From positions 62,001-126,000 of the forward strand of contig SIBR01000005.1 of NCBI GenBank assembly GCA_009695065.1: 64,000 nucleotides of DNA. Direction: 5' to 3'. The position numbers and the translations under genes are program-made. The notes under the pieces were generated by a model, which searched no databases, was not told the DNA's origin, and worked only from the letters and a program-made list of their open reading frames with translations. The DNA is from Opitutus sp. (GTDB taxonomy: Bacteria > Verrucomicrobiota > Verrucomicrobiae > Opitutales > Opitutaceae). Below, piece by piece: positions 1 to 8,400 of the stretch (within the stretch, counting starts at the first letter, position 1; each line of letters begins with the position of its first letter).

Positions 1-1
1 G

Positions 2-142
2 GCCCTGTTCGCTGATAGCTACGAAATCGTGGCAGACTATGTCCCGGATGTGGCCTTTCACGGGCGCGAAGGCCGCGAGCGAGTGCGCGTGTTGCGGCGC
101 GCGGCGCGGGCCGGCGGCCCGACGCCGCTCAACCGTGGCTAG
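2..142 (+). CDS. C-terminal end of a SAM-dependent methyltransferase-like protein (partial)
   Basis: The window opens inside a reading frame that ends at a TAG at 140-142. Its 46 codons carry the pattern YEIVADYVPDVAF followed by GREGRERVRVLRR, which resembles the last strand of thiopurine-type or generic small SAM methyltransferases (a V-P-D-x-x-F motif, then G-R-E-x-x-R-V). The SAM-binding N-terminal part lies outside the window. The same motif recurs in a degenerate copy near 1285-1360, so two related methyltransferases flanked the DUF2238 gene. The family call rests on this short tail and the paralogue, so it is tentative. Confidence 0.5.
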   Translation, partial: ALFADSYEIVADYVPDVAFHGREGRERVRVLRRAARAGGPTPLNRG

Positions 143-329
143 GGCAATGCCCCATGGTGGTCGTTGGGCGCGGGATATAGTGTTCCCGTCAACGTTTGCT
201 GACGAGCCCTCCAACCCCATGCCGGCGCCATTTCTGAATCACCGGCCAGCCAAAACAAACAACGGCCGGACCGCCCGCCCTGGTTCGCGCGCGTCGCGGC
301 GTTTCGTTCGGGTTCGGAAGCGCGTCAAT

Positions 330-1075
330 ATGCTCGTGGTCGCGCTGCGCGCGATTCCGCGCGCTCGTTATGCCGCCGTTCTTCTCGTCCTCCTCGGCCT
401 GGTCATCCTGCGTTCCTTTATCGGGGCGCACGTCCTCGGCACGTGGTGCCTCGAGGACGCGCCCGTCGCGATCGGCATGATCTTTCTTGCGCTCAGCTAC
501 CGGGGTATGCCGCTCTCCCGGATCAGCTACTCGTTGATTTTTTGTTCTATTGCCTGCACGAGACCGGCGCGCACTGGACCTACGCTAGGGTGCCTTACGA
601 TGAGTGGTGGCGGGCGCTCACCGGCGTGGCCCTCAACTCCCAACTCGGGTTGACGCGCAACCATTTCGACCGCCTCGTGCATTTTTCCTGCGGTTTCCTC
701 ACCGCTTATCCAATTCGCGAGGTGTTCTTGCGCGTGGCGAATGTCCGCGGCTTCTGGGGCTATTTTTTGCCGCTCGATTTCACGATGAGCACGTCGATGT
801 TCTACGAAGTCCTCGAGTGGCTCACCGCCGAAGTGGTCGGCAGCACGGCCGGCAACGACTACCTCGGCTCGCAGGGAGACGTCTGGGATTCGCAGAAGGA
901 CATGGCGCTCGCCTCGGTCGGGGCGCTCCTCGCCATGACGATCATCGCGCTCATCACCTGGCACTACAAACGCGACCTTGCCCGCGAATTCGGTGAAAGT
1001 CTCCGGGTCAAAAGCGCCGCGCCGCTCGGCGAGGACGAAATCGCGAAAATCCAAATGAACGCGGACACGCGATGA
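330..1075 (+). pseudogene. DUF2238 (YjdF-type) inner-membrane protein, frameshifted
   Basis: Two frames together give one polytopic membrane protein of the DUF2238/YjdF family. The first frame runs from the ATG at 330 through two hydrophobic segments to about 540. The second continues with the family signatures HETGAHWTYARVPYDEW, LTRNHFDRLVHF and GSQGDVWDSQKDM, plus further membrane helices, to the stop at 1075. The frame changes at a run of six T at 538-543; a seventh T would restore a continuous protein of about 248 residues. Function is unknown for this family. The break is either a real one-base deletion, a sequencing error in a homopolymer, or transcriptional slippage. The downstream half is well conserved, so the decay would be recent. 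Confidence 0.8.
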
Positions 1076-1117
1076 ACGTTCGACCGCTGCCGTCCAACCC
1101 TTCCCCTAGGAATCGCC

Positions 1118-1410
1118 ATGCCGCCCGACGATGCGCGCCGACTACCGGCGCGACATCGACCAGATGCTGCGGCCTGGCGGTTTGCTGATCGGAGTGTGGT
1201 TTATCAGTCCGCATCTCGATCCGGGCGAGGCGGGGCCGCCCTTCGCTTTTCCCGTGCCAGAGTTGACGGCGCGCTTTGCCCGACGTCTACGAAATTGTCG
1301 AGGACGATGTGCCGCACATGTCTTTCGAAACGCGCGTGGGCCAGGAACGGGTGCGCGTGCGGCGGCGCGCCGGCTTGGTTCACCTCATGAGCGTTGAAAT
1401 CTCTCCCTTT
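1118..1410 (+). pseudogene. Degenerate SAM methyltransferase remnant
   Basis: Frame one (about 1122-1280) reads MRADYRRDIDQMLRPGGLLIGVW, the strand-helix-strand section typical of class I SAM methyltransferases (L-R-P-G-G-x-L motif), then GPPFAFPVPEL. The frame shifts by one base at about 1276-1283 and continues as DVYEIVEDDVPHMSF and GQERVRVRRR, matching the protein end at 2-142. Deleting one C from the CCC at 1279-1281 would join the halves. The N-terminal glycine-rich SAM-binding half is absent, so this is a truncated, frameshifted copy. After it, about 28 open codons ending at a TGA at 1484-1486 may be the tail of yet another lost gene, which I cannot identify. Confidence 0.55.
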
Positions 1411-1539
1411 CGGATGGCTCTACACCGAACTCCGCGTCCCGAAAAAACCGATGCCGATGCCCGCCTGCCCCGGGTTCGTTCGTTGAGTTATTGAAATCGG
1501 CCAAGCTGCTTCCACCCTCACTCGAAAGGAAGCATTGTC

Positions 1540-1847
1540 ATGTCCACCCCTTCCATTCGCCTGCACCGCGTCGACTTTTCACGACGGGGAACAGTCCCTC
1601 GTTCGGCGGCGAGTATTCCCAACTCGTCCCGCCCGAACGTCTCCGCTATACGGACAAGTTCGATGACCCGAACCTGCCCGGAGTCATGACCGTGACGGTT
1701 ACGCTGAAAAAAGTGGCCTGTGGCACAGAGCTGAATATGGAGCAAGCCGGTGAGTCGGCCGTCATTCCCGCCGAGATGTGCTGCCTCGGATGGCAGGAAT
1801 CGCTCATTCAGCTGGCGATGCTCGTCGAGCTGGAGATTCCCAATTAG
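1540..1847 (+). pseudogene. AHSA1/SRPBCC-family protein with internal deletion
   Basis: A proper start (AAAGGA about 10 bases upstream of the ATG at 1540) gives MSTPSIRLHRV, the usual beginning of activator-of-Hsp90-ATPase-like SRPBCC proteins. Then about 35-40 residues of the family core are missing, and the other frame resumes with FTTGNSPSFGGEY, RYTDKFDDPNLPG, VTVTLKKV and GWQESL, all typical of the C-terminal half, ending at 1847. The junction lies around 1570-1580. The protein would not fold as a ligand-binding START-like barrel. These proteins are usually cytoplasmic and of uncertain role, often beside ArsR regulators; none is visible here. Confidence 0.75.
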
Positions 1848-1927
1848 TCGCTGCCAGGCTGGGGCTGTTGCGGACCGGCGTTTTACCTCTGGCCACGCGG
1901 CCGGCGGAGCGCAATCGTGCCCGGCCC

Positions 1928-2650
1928 ATGAGTCGCTCGATGTGTTACCGTTGTTACTGGCCGGCCCGCCATTGCTGGTGCGGGTCGATCACGCCCATGC
2001 CGACGCGTACGAAGTTTGTGATCCTCATGCATCCGTATGAATTCAAGCGGGTGAAGGCGAACACCGGCCGGCTTACCCATCTCTGCCTGCGCGACAGCGA
2101 GCTGCACCTTGGCATCAGCTTCGACGAGCACGAGGCCGTGCAGGCCTTGATCAACGACCCGAAAAATTTTCCCGTGCTGCTCTATCCGAGCCGCGACGCC
2201 CGCGATCTTTCCAAGGGTGAACTGCCCGCTGCCGACCTGGCGGGCCGGCGGCTCGTGGTGTTTCTGCTCGATGCGACCTGGCGGCTGGTCCGGCCGATGT
2301 TGCGCACGAGCCTCAGCCTGCAACGGCTGCCGCGCATCATGTTTTCCAACGCGGCGCCCAGCCGCTACCGGATCAAGCGCCAGCCGGAACCGGGCTGCCT
2401 CTCGACCCTCGAGGCCACCCACGAACTCCTGCTCGCCCTCGATCGCTCCAGGCTCGATACCTACGCCCAGCCGGAGCAGTTGCTCAACCTGTTCCAACGC
2501 ATGCAGGATTTCCAGATTCGCTGCACCGTCGCAAATGCGCTCCGCGGAGATCGCCGCCATGGCTGCCGCATCCCGTCGGACGGCCCCGCCAGCCCCGTGC
2601 GGGCCATCGCGAAGCGCCGCCGAATATTTCCCGTGGCGGTGGCGGGTTGA
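1928..2650 (+). CDS. DTW domain protein (tRNA-uridine aminocarboxypropyltransferase-like)
   Basis: The protein has about 240 residues from the ATG at 1928. It opens with a cysteine cluster (CYRCYWPARHCWC), then HPYEFKRVKANTG, the motif DATW (the D-x-T-W signature of the DTW family) after LVVFLL, and SRYRIKRQPEPGCLSTLEA. DTW proteins such as E. coli TapT transfer the aminocarboxypropyl group of SAM to a uridine in tRNA (acp3U). The Cys cluster probably binds zinc. The gene is intact although everything 5' of it is broken. The last 30 residues are Arg-rich and less conserved. It converges with the PLP enzyme at 2726-3877. The exact tRNA target cannot be told from sequence. Confidence 0.85.
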   Translation: MSRSMCYRCYWPARHCWCGSITPMPTRTKFVILMHPYEFKRVKANTGRLTHLCLRDSELHLGISFDEHEAVQALINDPKNFPVLLYPSRDARDLSKGELPAADLAGRRLVVFLLDATWRLVRPMLRTSLSLQRLPRIMFSNAAPSRYRIKRQPEPGCLSTLEATHELLLALDRSRLDTYAQPEQLLNLFQRMQDFQIRCTVANALRGDRRHGCRIPSDGPASPVRAIAKRRRIFPVAVAG

Positions 2651-2725
2651 TGCGGCGTTCTCGGCGCCGCGAAGGAAGCGGTCGAGGGCGTGGGAGTTCG
2701 CCCCGGCCCTGCGCTGTGGCGCGGA

Positions 2726-3877
2726 TCAGGCTTCGAGCGCCTGTTGCAGGTCGGCGATCAGGTCTTCGGCATGCTCCAGGCCGACGGAGAATCGCAGCAG
2801 ATTTTCAGGGGTGAGAGAGTCGGGACCCTCGATCACCTTGCGGTGTTCGATCAGGCTCTCGATCCCGCCGAGGCTCGTGGCGCGGATGATCAATTGCAGC
2901 CGGCCGGCCACGGCGCTGGCCGCCGCAAAGTCGCCGCGCACCAGGAAAGAGATCATGGCGCCGCCCGAGGCCATCTGCCCCCGCGCGATCGCGTGCCCGG
3001 GATGGTGCGGCAGCGCGGGGTGGAAGACCGCTTCCACCTGGGGATGCGCCGCGAGCCAGTGCGCGATTTTCTCCGCCGTGGCGGACTGGGCCCGGATGCG
3101 CACGGGCAAGGTCGCGATGCTGCGCAGCAGGAGCCAGCAATCGAAGGGCGACGGCACGGCCCCGCCCAGTCGCTGCCAGTCCCGGGCGCGACCGACGAAG
3201 TCCGCCGGTGCGTCGTGGCCGAAGACGAGCGCGCCGCCGAGCACGTCGCTGTGGCCGCCGAGGTATTTCGTGGTCGAGTGCAACGCCACGTGGGCGCCGA
3301 GCGCGAGCGGTTGCGTGAGCAGGGGCGAGGCCCAGGTGTTGTCGGCCACCACGAGCGCGCCCGCCCGCCGGGCGGCGTGGGCCACCGCGGCGATGTCGGT
3401 GATCTTCAGCCGGGGGTTGGACGGCGTCTCGATCCACACTAGGTCCGCGGGCGCCTGCAGCGTGGCGCCGACGGCGGCGGCATCGGTGAAATCGATGAAC
3501 TCCGCCGCCACGCCCCGGCCGGCGTAGACCGTTTTCACGAGCGCGCGGGTGCCGTGGTAAATGTCGTCGGGAAATATCACACGGGCGCCGGCGCGGAGGC
3601 TTTGGAGGATCGCCGCGGTGGCGGCTTGGCCGGAGGCGAAGGCCATGGCCTGCGCGCCGCCTTCGAGCGCCGTGAGCGCCTGCTCCAGCGCCTGGCGATT
3701 GGGATTGTCGAGCCGGGTGTAAATATTGCCCTGCCGCAACGTGCCGTCGGGCGCGCGCTCGAAGGTCGTGCTCAGGATGAGGTTGGGGGTGACCGCACCG
3801 GTGACGGGGTCGACAGAACGACCGGCATGGACGGCGAGGGTTTCAGGACGCGCGGGCTGGGCGGGAATCCGGGACAT
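2726..3877 (-). CDS. Cys/Met metabolism PLP-dependent enzyme (cystathionine gamma-synthase/beta-lyase type)
   Basis: The protein has 383 residues from the ATG at 3877; an in-frame TTG at 3892 is a less likely start. Family landmarks are LAVHAG near the N-terminus, YTRLDNPN (substrate/PLP phosphate), FASGQAA, WIETPSNP, VADNTWASP (Asp that pairs with the PLP nitrogen) and HSTTKYLGGH, where Lys is the Schiff-base lysine. Enzymes of this fold do transsulfuration or sulfhydrylation of homoserine esters. Sequence alone does not separate cystathionine gamma-synthase, beta-lyase and gamma-lyase; the short length and the SLGGIESL motif favour the synthase or beta-lyase branch. A structured leader precedes it at 3892-3978. 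Confidence 0.9.
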   Translation of the reverse strand: MSRIPAQPARPETLAVHAGRSVDPVTGAVTPNLILSTTFERAPDGTLRQGNIYTRLDNPNRQALEQALTALEGGAQAMAFASGQAATAAILQSLRAGARVIFPDDIYHGTRALVKTVYAGRGVAAEFIDFTDAAAVGATLQAPADLVWIETPSNPRLKITDIAAVAHAARRAGALVVADNTWASPLLTQPLALGAHVALHSTTKYLGGHSDVLGGALVFGHDAPADFVGRARDWQRLGGAVPSPFDCWLLLRSIATLPVRIRAQSATAEKIAHWLAAHPQVEAVFHPALPHHPGHAIARGQMASGGAMISFLVRGDFAAASAVAGRLQLIIRATSLGGIESLIEHRKVIEGPDSLTPENLLRFSVGLEHAEDLIADLQQALEA

Positions 3878-3891
3878 CCGACAACGTTGCA

Positions 3892-3978
3892 ACTCCGCCG
3901 GTGGATTGACGAGGGCGGAGTGGGACCCCGCAAACCGGGCGGGTCGTGGGTGCTCCGTTGGTCTGCGCCGGGCGGAGC
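3892..3978 (-). promoter_or_regulatory. Structured 5' leader of the Cys/Met enzyme: three stem-loops
   Basis: Read on the minus strand, three consecutive hairpins precede the start codon: GCTCCG/CGGAGC (3952-3978), a 7-8 bp GC stem (3924-3945) and an 8 bp stem ACTCCGCC/GGCGGAGT (3892-3921). The last stem holds GGAG close to the start region and could sequester a ribosome-binding site. I cannot match it to a SAM or SAH riboswitch consensus by eye. It may be a cis-regulatory RNA or only GC-rich chance pairing. Confidence 0.35.
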
Positions 3979-4129
3979 GGTTCGAATCACCGAGGGCCCG
4001 ACACGATGCGGCCCATCATCGGGCCGGAACGGTAGAGGCAAAGGGCAGAGACCGCGCCCGGTTGAATGGCCGGCAAACCTCGGCGGGCACCACCGTCCCG
4101 CGTTCGGCTGCGATTCGCTCCAGACCCGC

Positions 4130-4637
4130 TTATTTCCTTACTGCGGATTTTTGCAGCAGGGCCAGATCTTTTTTGCTCTTGGCCAGCTTTTCCTCCAGCA
4201 CGCGGCCATTTTTTTGCGTCCGCGAACTTGACCTCGAGTTGAGCGAGATCGGTTTCGGCTTTTTCCAATCGTTTCTGGGCCACGGTCGTCTCGGTTCGGG
4301 CGACCTCGACCTCGCCCTGTCGTTTGAGTGAGGCGACCTTGGCCTGTTTCATCTGCATCTGAAAATCGGTGGAAATCAATCGGGCCTTGTCCAGGAGGAT
4401 TTGGGTCTCGGCCGCGGCCGCCTTGGCGACTTTCAGCTCACCGGCGATTCGCGCCGAGTCGGCCTTGGCCTCGTCCGTGAGTCCCTGGAGTCGGATCGCG
4501 TTGGCGGCGGCCTCGTCCAACTTGGCCTGGAGCAGGCCCGTGTTCTCCAGCACTTGCGCCGTGCGGTTCTTACCTTGCTCGATCGTCACATCCCGCGCTC
4601 TCACCTTTTCCCCCAGGATAGAGAGAGCCCGTGGCAT
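4130..4637 (-). pseudogene. Coiled-coil protein remnant, frameshifted and N-terminally truncated
   Basis: The minus-strand reading is dense in Glu, Lys, Ala and Gln with heptad-like spacing (LDEAAANAIRLQGLTDEA, RLEKAETDLAQLEVKF), indicating a long coiled coil. At a run of seven A (plus-strand T run at 4210-4216) the frame shifts: one extra A gives a clean continuation NGRVLEEKLAKSKKDLALLQ ending at a stop complementary to 4130-4132. Upstream of about 4637 the heptad pattern is lost, so the beginning of the gene seems to be gone. Many Verrucomicrobia encode long secreted coiled-coil proteins of this composition. No function can be assigned. Confidence 0.5.
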
Positions 4638-4805
4638 CGGCGAAAAGGGAGGCGAGAAGTGGTTCACCCGCATGAAGAAAGCCGGGGTCATTCACAACGC
4701 GGGAATCGGGTTTTGGGAGGTAAAAGCAGCATGAGCCTACGACCCTAAGAGCCTATATGTACAGGCGCAGGGAGCGTAGGTAAGAGGATGGAGGGCTGAT
4801 TTCTC

Positions 4806-4943
4806 ATGAAACAAGCATCCCAATTTGCCTGGTTAGATTCCGACCCAGACAGCGTCATCAAGACTAGGGCCCACGCGGCATTCCTTGCCTGCGAGAAGGC
4901 CATTACCGAGGGCGATTCCGTTGCAGGCCAAGGTCTGCCGTGA
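4806..4943 (+). CDS. Small hypothetical ORF (45 residues)
   Basis: An ATG at 4806 opens 45 codons with balanced composition (MKQASQFAWLDSDPD, then AFLACEKAITEGDSVAG). It lies in the decayed stretch just before the recombinase remnant and may itself be the start of a lost gene. I recognise no family, and no clear ribosome-binding site is visible. The call rests only on an open, protein-like reading. Confidence 0.22.
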   Translation: MKQASQFAWLDSDPDSVIKTRAHAAFLACEKAITEGDSVAGQGLP

Positions 4944-5100
4944 GCGCTTCATGGCGGCCTCGTCCATCCTCGTCATGCGGCGCCGGCCCCGCACGGGGGC
5001 ATGGTCGAGCCTGAGTTGTACGACACTCATCCGAGAAGGAAAGGGCCGCCGAGGAAGCTCTGGGCCTATCCGAGCGCCTTTTACGGGACGGCTGGAGTGC

Positions 5101-5400
5101 CGTGACTTCCGGCCAATCGCGACTGCCAGCATCCCCTATCGCTGTCGTGAGACGCTCAGGGTTGTTAATGCTTGGCTCCGCGAACGCGGGGTAGAGGCCG
5201 AGGAGGTGCGGGGCAATCCGCTGCACAGGCTGCGCAAGCAATTCGGGTCAGAAGTGGCGACGGGATTTGGTCTCTTTGCCGCTCAAAAGCCGCTCGGGTG
5301 CTCGTCGCCTGCCGTCACCTCGAAATACTACGCTGCACAAACGGAATTGAGCGATGCGTCGCGGCGGGTTCGTGCAGAGCGCGGCGCGCGCGTTACGATT
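5101..5400 (+). pseudogene. Tyrosine recombinase (integrase) C-terminal remnant
   Basis: One open frame gives TLRVVNAWLRERGVEAEE, then NPLHRLRKQFGSEVA, FGLFAAQKPLGCSSPAVTSKYYA. This is the C-terminal catalytic lobe of a phage-type integrase: the H-x-x-R box (HRLR), the LGH-S box with His replaced by Cys (LGCSS), and the terminal tyrosine in KYYA. The N-terminal core-binding domain and the first catalytic Arg are not found upstream. It is therefore a fragment, and the loss of the second His would impair it anyway. It marks an old mobile element immediately upstream of the Oar-like receptor gene. Confidence 0.6.
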
Positions 5401-5433
5401 CGGCGACGAAGAGAGGTAAAACTTGACTGTGTT

Positions 5434-5450
5434 TTGGCAAGGATCTTGCT
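5434..5450 (+). promoter_or_regulatory. Sigma-54 (-24/-12) promoter match
   Basis: TTGGCAAGGATCTTGCT matches the RpoN consensus TGGCAC-N5-TTGCW, with the invariant GG and GC separated by exactly 10 bases. It sits 45 bases upstream of the first ATG of the Oar-like receptor, which puts a transcription start near 5461. The only departure in the -24 box is A in place of C after TTGGCA. No activator binding site or RpoN gene is visible in the window. Confidence 0.55.
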
Positions 5451-5495
5451 CGGCACCGCATCAGTTGCCGAAGCGCAAGCCGACACCATCAAACG

Positions 5496-8400
5496 ATGAA
5501 TCGAACCATGAACAAACCATTTATGCTCAAATACCTACTGAGTTTCATTTTCGCGATGAGCTGCTTCCTCACGCCAACAGCCTGGGGCCAGGGCATCACC
5601 ACCTCCGCGTTGAGCGGCTACGTCTCCGATACCGGTGGCAAAACCCTTTCGGGCGCCACTGTCGTCGGCGTTCACGAACCGACCGGCACGCGCGCCACGA
5701 CGGAAACGCGCGCCAATGGCCAGTTCAATTTCTCCGGCCTCCGCGTCGGCGGTCCCTACACGGTCACCGTGTCATCCAGCACGTATCACACCGAAACACG
5801 CTCCGATGTTTTTCTCGATCTCGGCGCCGCGCAGGAACTCTCCTTCTCGCTCTCGTCTGTAGTAGTGAAACTTGAGGCGTTCAATGTCGCTACCGATCGC
5901 GACCTCACTTTCGGCTCCCGGATCGGCGGCGTCAGGAGCTACGACAGCGTGCAGATCAGCGAGGTCGCCACTGTCCGCCGCAACGTCCAGGACATCGCGG
6001 CGCTCGATTCGCGCCTCGCACTGATGTCGCTCGACCAAGGCGGCAACTTGAGCGCGCAGGGCCAGAACTTCCGCTTCAACTCGTTCCTCGTCGACGGAGT
6101 GCAGGCGGTCGACTCGTTTGGCCTCAACGGTAACGGCTTCTCCTCGCTCCGCAGCCCGATCCCGCTCGAGGCGATCGAGGCGCTCAACGTCGAGCTCTCG
6201 CCCTACGATGTGCGCCACGCCGGTTTCACGGGTGCGCTGCTCAACGCCGTCACCAAATCCGGCTCGAACACCTTCCACGGCAACGCCTCGTTCGAATTCA
6301 CGAATCAGGACATGCGCGCAAAGAATCCCGTGTCGGGCGTGAAGGACACGTTTAAGGAGCGCACCTTCAACTACGGACTGCGCGGCCCGATCATCAAAAA
6401 CATCCTCTTTTTCGCGATCAACTACGACGACTTCAAGCGCACCGCCGCTCCGCCGGCCGCCAACTTCGTGCCCGACGCCACGGTGCTCGCCACCGTTGCC
6501 GCTCGCGCGAAAACTCTCGGCTACGACGTCGGCACGCTCGACGCCAACAACACCGCCACGCAGCGCACGCTACTCGCGAAGGTCGACTGGAACGTGATGG
6601 AAGGCCAGCGCTTCGCTCTCACCTACCGCAAAAATTACGGCCATGACACGAACTTCGCCGGCTTCAGCGGCGCCACGGCCACCACGACGAGCAACTACTG
6701 GTTCCAGCAGCCCCGCAACACGGACTCCTACACCGGCCAGCTCATCAGCAACTGGACCCCTAACTTCCGCACCGAAGCCAATCTTTCCCAGACGAAATAC
6801 GATGGCTCGCCCGCGAACAACGGCCAGCCCTTCCCCGACGTCACCGTCAACGGCATCACCGGCCGCCGCCTCGATACCGGCGCGACCGCGACGGGCAGCG
6901 TCGAGTTCGGCACCGAGCTCTCGCGCCAGTTGAACTTCATCACGACGAAGGAACTGAACGCCAATATCGTGGGCGAATACACCGTCGGCGATCACCTCCT
7001 CACCGCGGGCGCGGAGCAAATCACCACGAAATACACGAACAAGTTTCTCCAGCGCTACTACGGCACCTACACGTTTGCGTCACCGACGACGTGGAGCGCC
7101 GGCAAGCCGCCCACCGCCTATCAACTCGCGGCGGTCAATCCCGGCTACACGCTTGAAAACGTTTTTGCGCAGTGGAAATACGAGGCGCTCGGTCTCTTCA
7201 TCCAAGACACCTGGAAGCCCACCCGCCAGCTCACCCTGCTCGGGGGCATCCGCCTCGACTATCCGACCATCGGCCAGGCGCCGCCGGTCGCCCCCGGGTT
7301 CCAAGCGGCGTTTGGCATTGCCAACAACACCACCAACGACGGCAACTACACCGTCGGCCCGCGGGCGGGTTTCATTTACGAATTGAAGACGGATCGTAAG
7401 ACCAAGATCCGCGGCGGCATCGGCCTCTTCCAAGGCAAGAACCCCGCCGTCTGGATCTCGAATGCCTACTCCAATGCGGGCGCGGCGAACAACGTTGTCG
7501 CCAACGCCGCACAACTCGCGACCGTCACGTTCCAGCCCGACGTGACCAAGCAGCCGGTCTTCCCCGCTGCGGTCCCGACGCCGAACATCAACGTCACCGA
7601 TCCCGACTTCGTGCAGCCCGCCGTGTGGAAGGCCAACCTCGGCATCGATCACAAGCTCCCCGGCAATCTCGTCTTCACCGCGGAATACAACTACGTCAAA
7701 AACTTCAAGCAGCCCAACGTGGAATACCTCAACTATCTTGAGTCTTCCGGTGCGACGGGTCCCGCCACGATGCCCGATGGCCGCATTCGCTACGCCGGCA
7801 CGATCACGCCGACCGGCACGTTTCCCGTGGGCGGTGTCACCACCGCATTCCCCGGCTCCTCGCTCGGCGGTCGCCGCCGCGTCGCCACCTTCGGCGATGT
7901 GTTCAAGCTCAAGAACACCAACAAGGGCTACAGCAACGGCGTCACGCTCGGTCTCTCGCGCCCAATGAAGGATGGCTGGGCCGCTTCCGTTTCGTGGACG
8001 CACCAGCACACGACCGAGGTCAGCCCGATCACGTCCTCCACTGCGTCGTCGAACTACTCGAACCGCGCGTCATTCAACCCGAACGAAGACGTCGCCTCGG
8101 TCTCGAACACCAACATTCCGAACCGCATCGTCGGCACGTTCACGCGCCAGTTCCAGTTCATCAAGGGCTCGCCCACCTCGGTCTCGCTCGTCTATCAAGG
8201 CCGCACTGGTCGCCCCTACTCGTGGATCTTCCGCGGTGACGCCAATGGCGACGGTTTCACGTTCAATGATTTGCTCTACGTCCCGACCGGCCCGGCGGAC
8301 CCGAAAGTTTTGTGGGCGAGCATGGCGGAGCGCGATGCGTTCTTCGACTTCGCCAGCACCTCCGGCCTCAACAAATACGCCGGCGGCCATCCGGGGCGCA

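Noticed and set aside
3892..3978. Known SAM-I, SAM-II or SAH riboswitch
   Set aside because: None of the conserved core bases of those classes could be placed on the three hairpins; kept only as an unassigned leader.
3970..4000. A GTTCGAATC motif resembling a tRNA T-loop
   Set aside because: The flanking 5-base stems do not pair, and no anticodon or acceptor arm can be drawn around it.
4885..5100. N-terminal part of the tyrosine recombinase upstream of 5101
   Set aside because: None of the frames shows the core-binding domain or first catalytic Arg; the open reading there is low in meaningful motifs.
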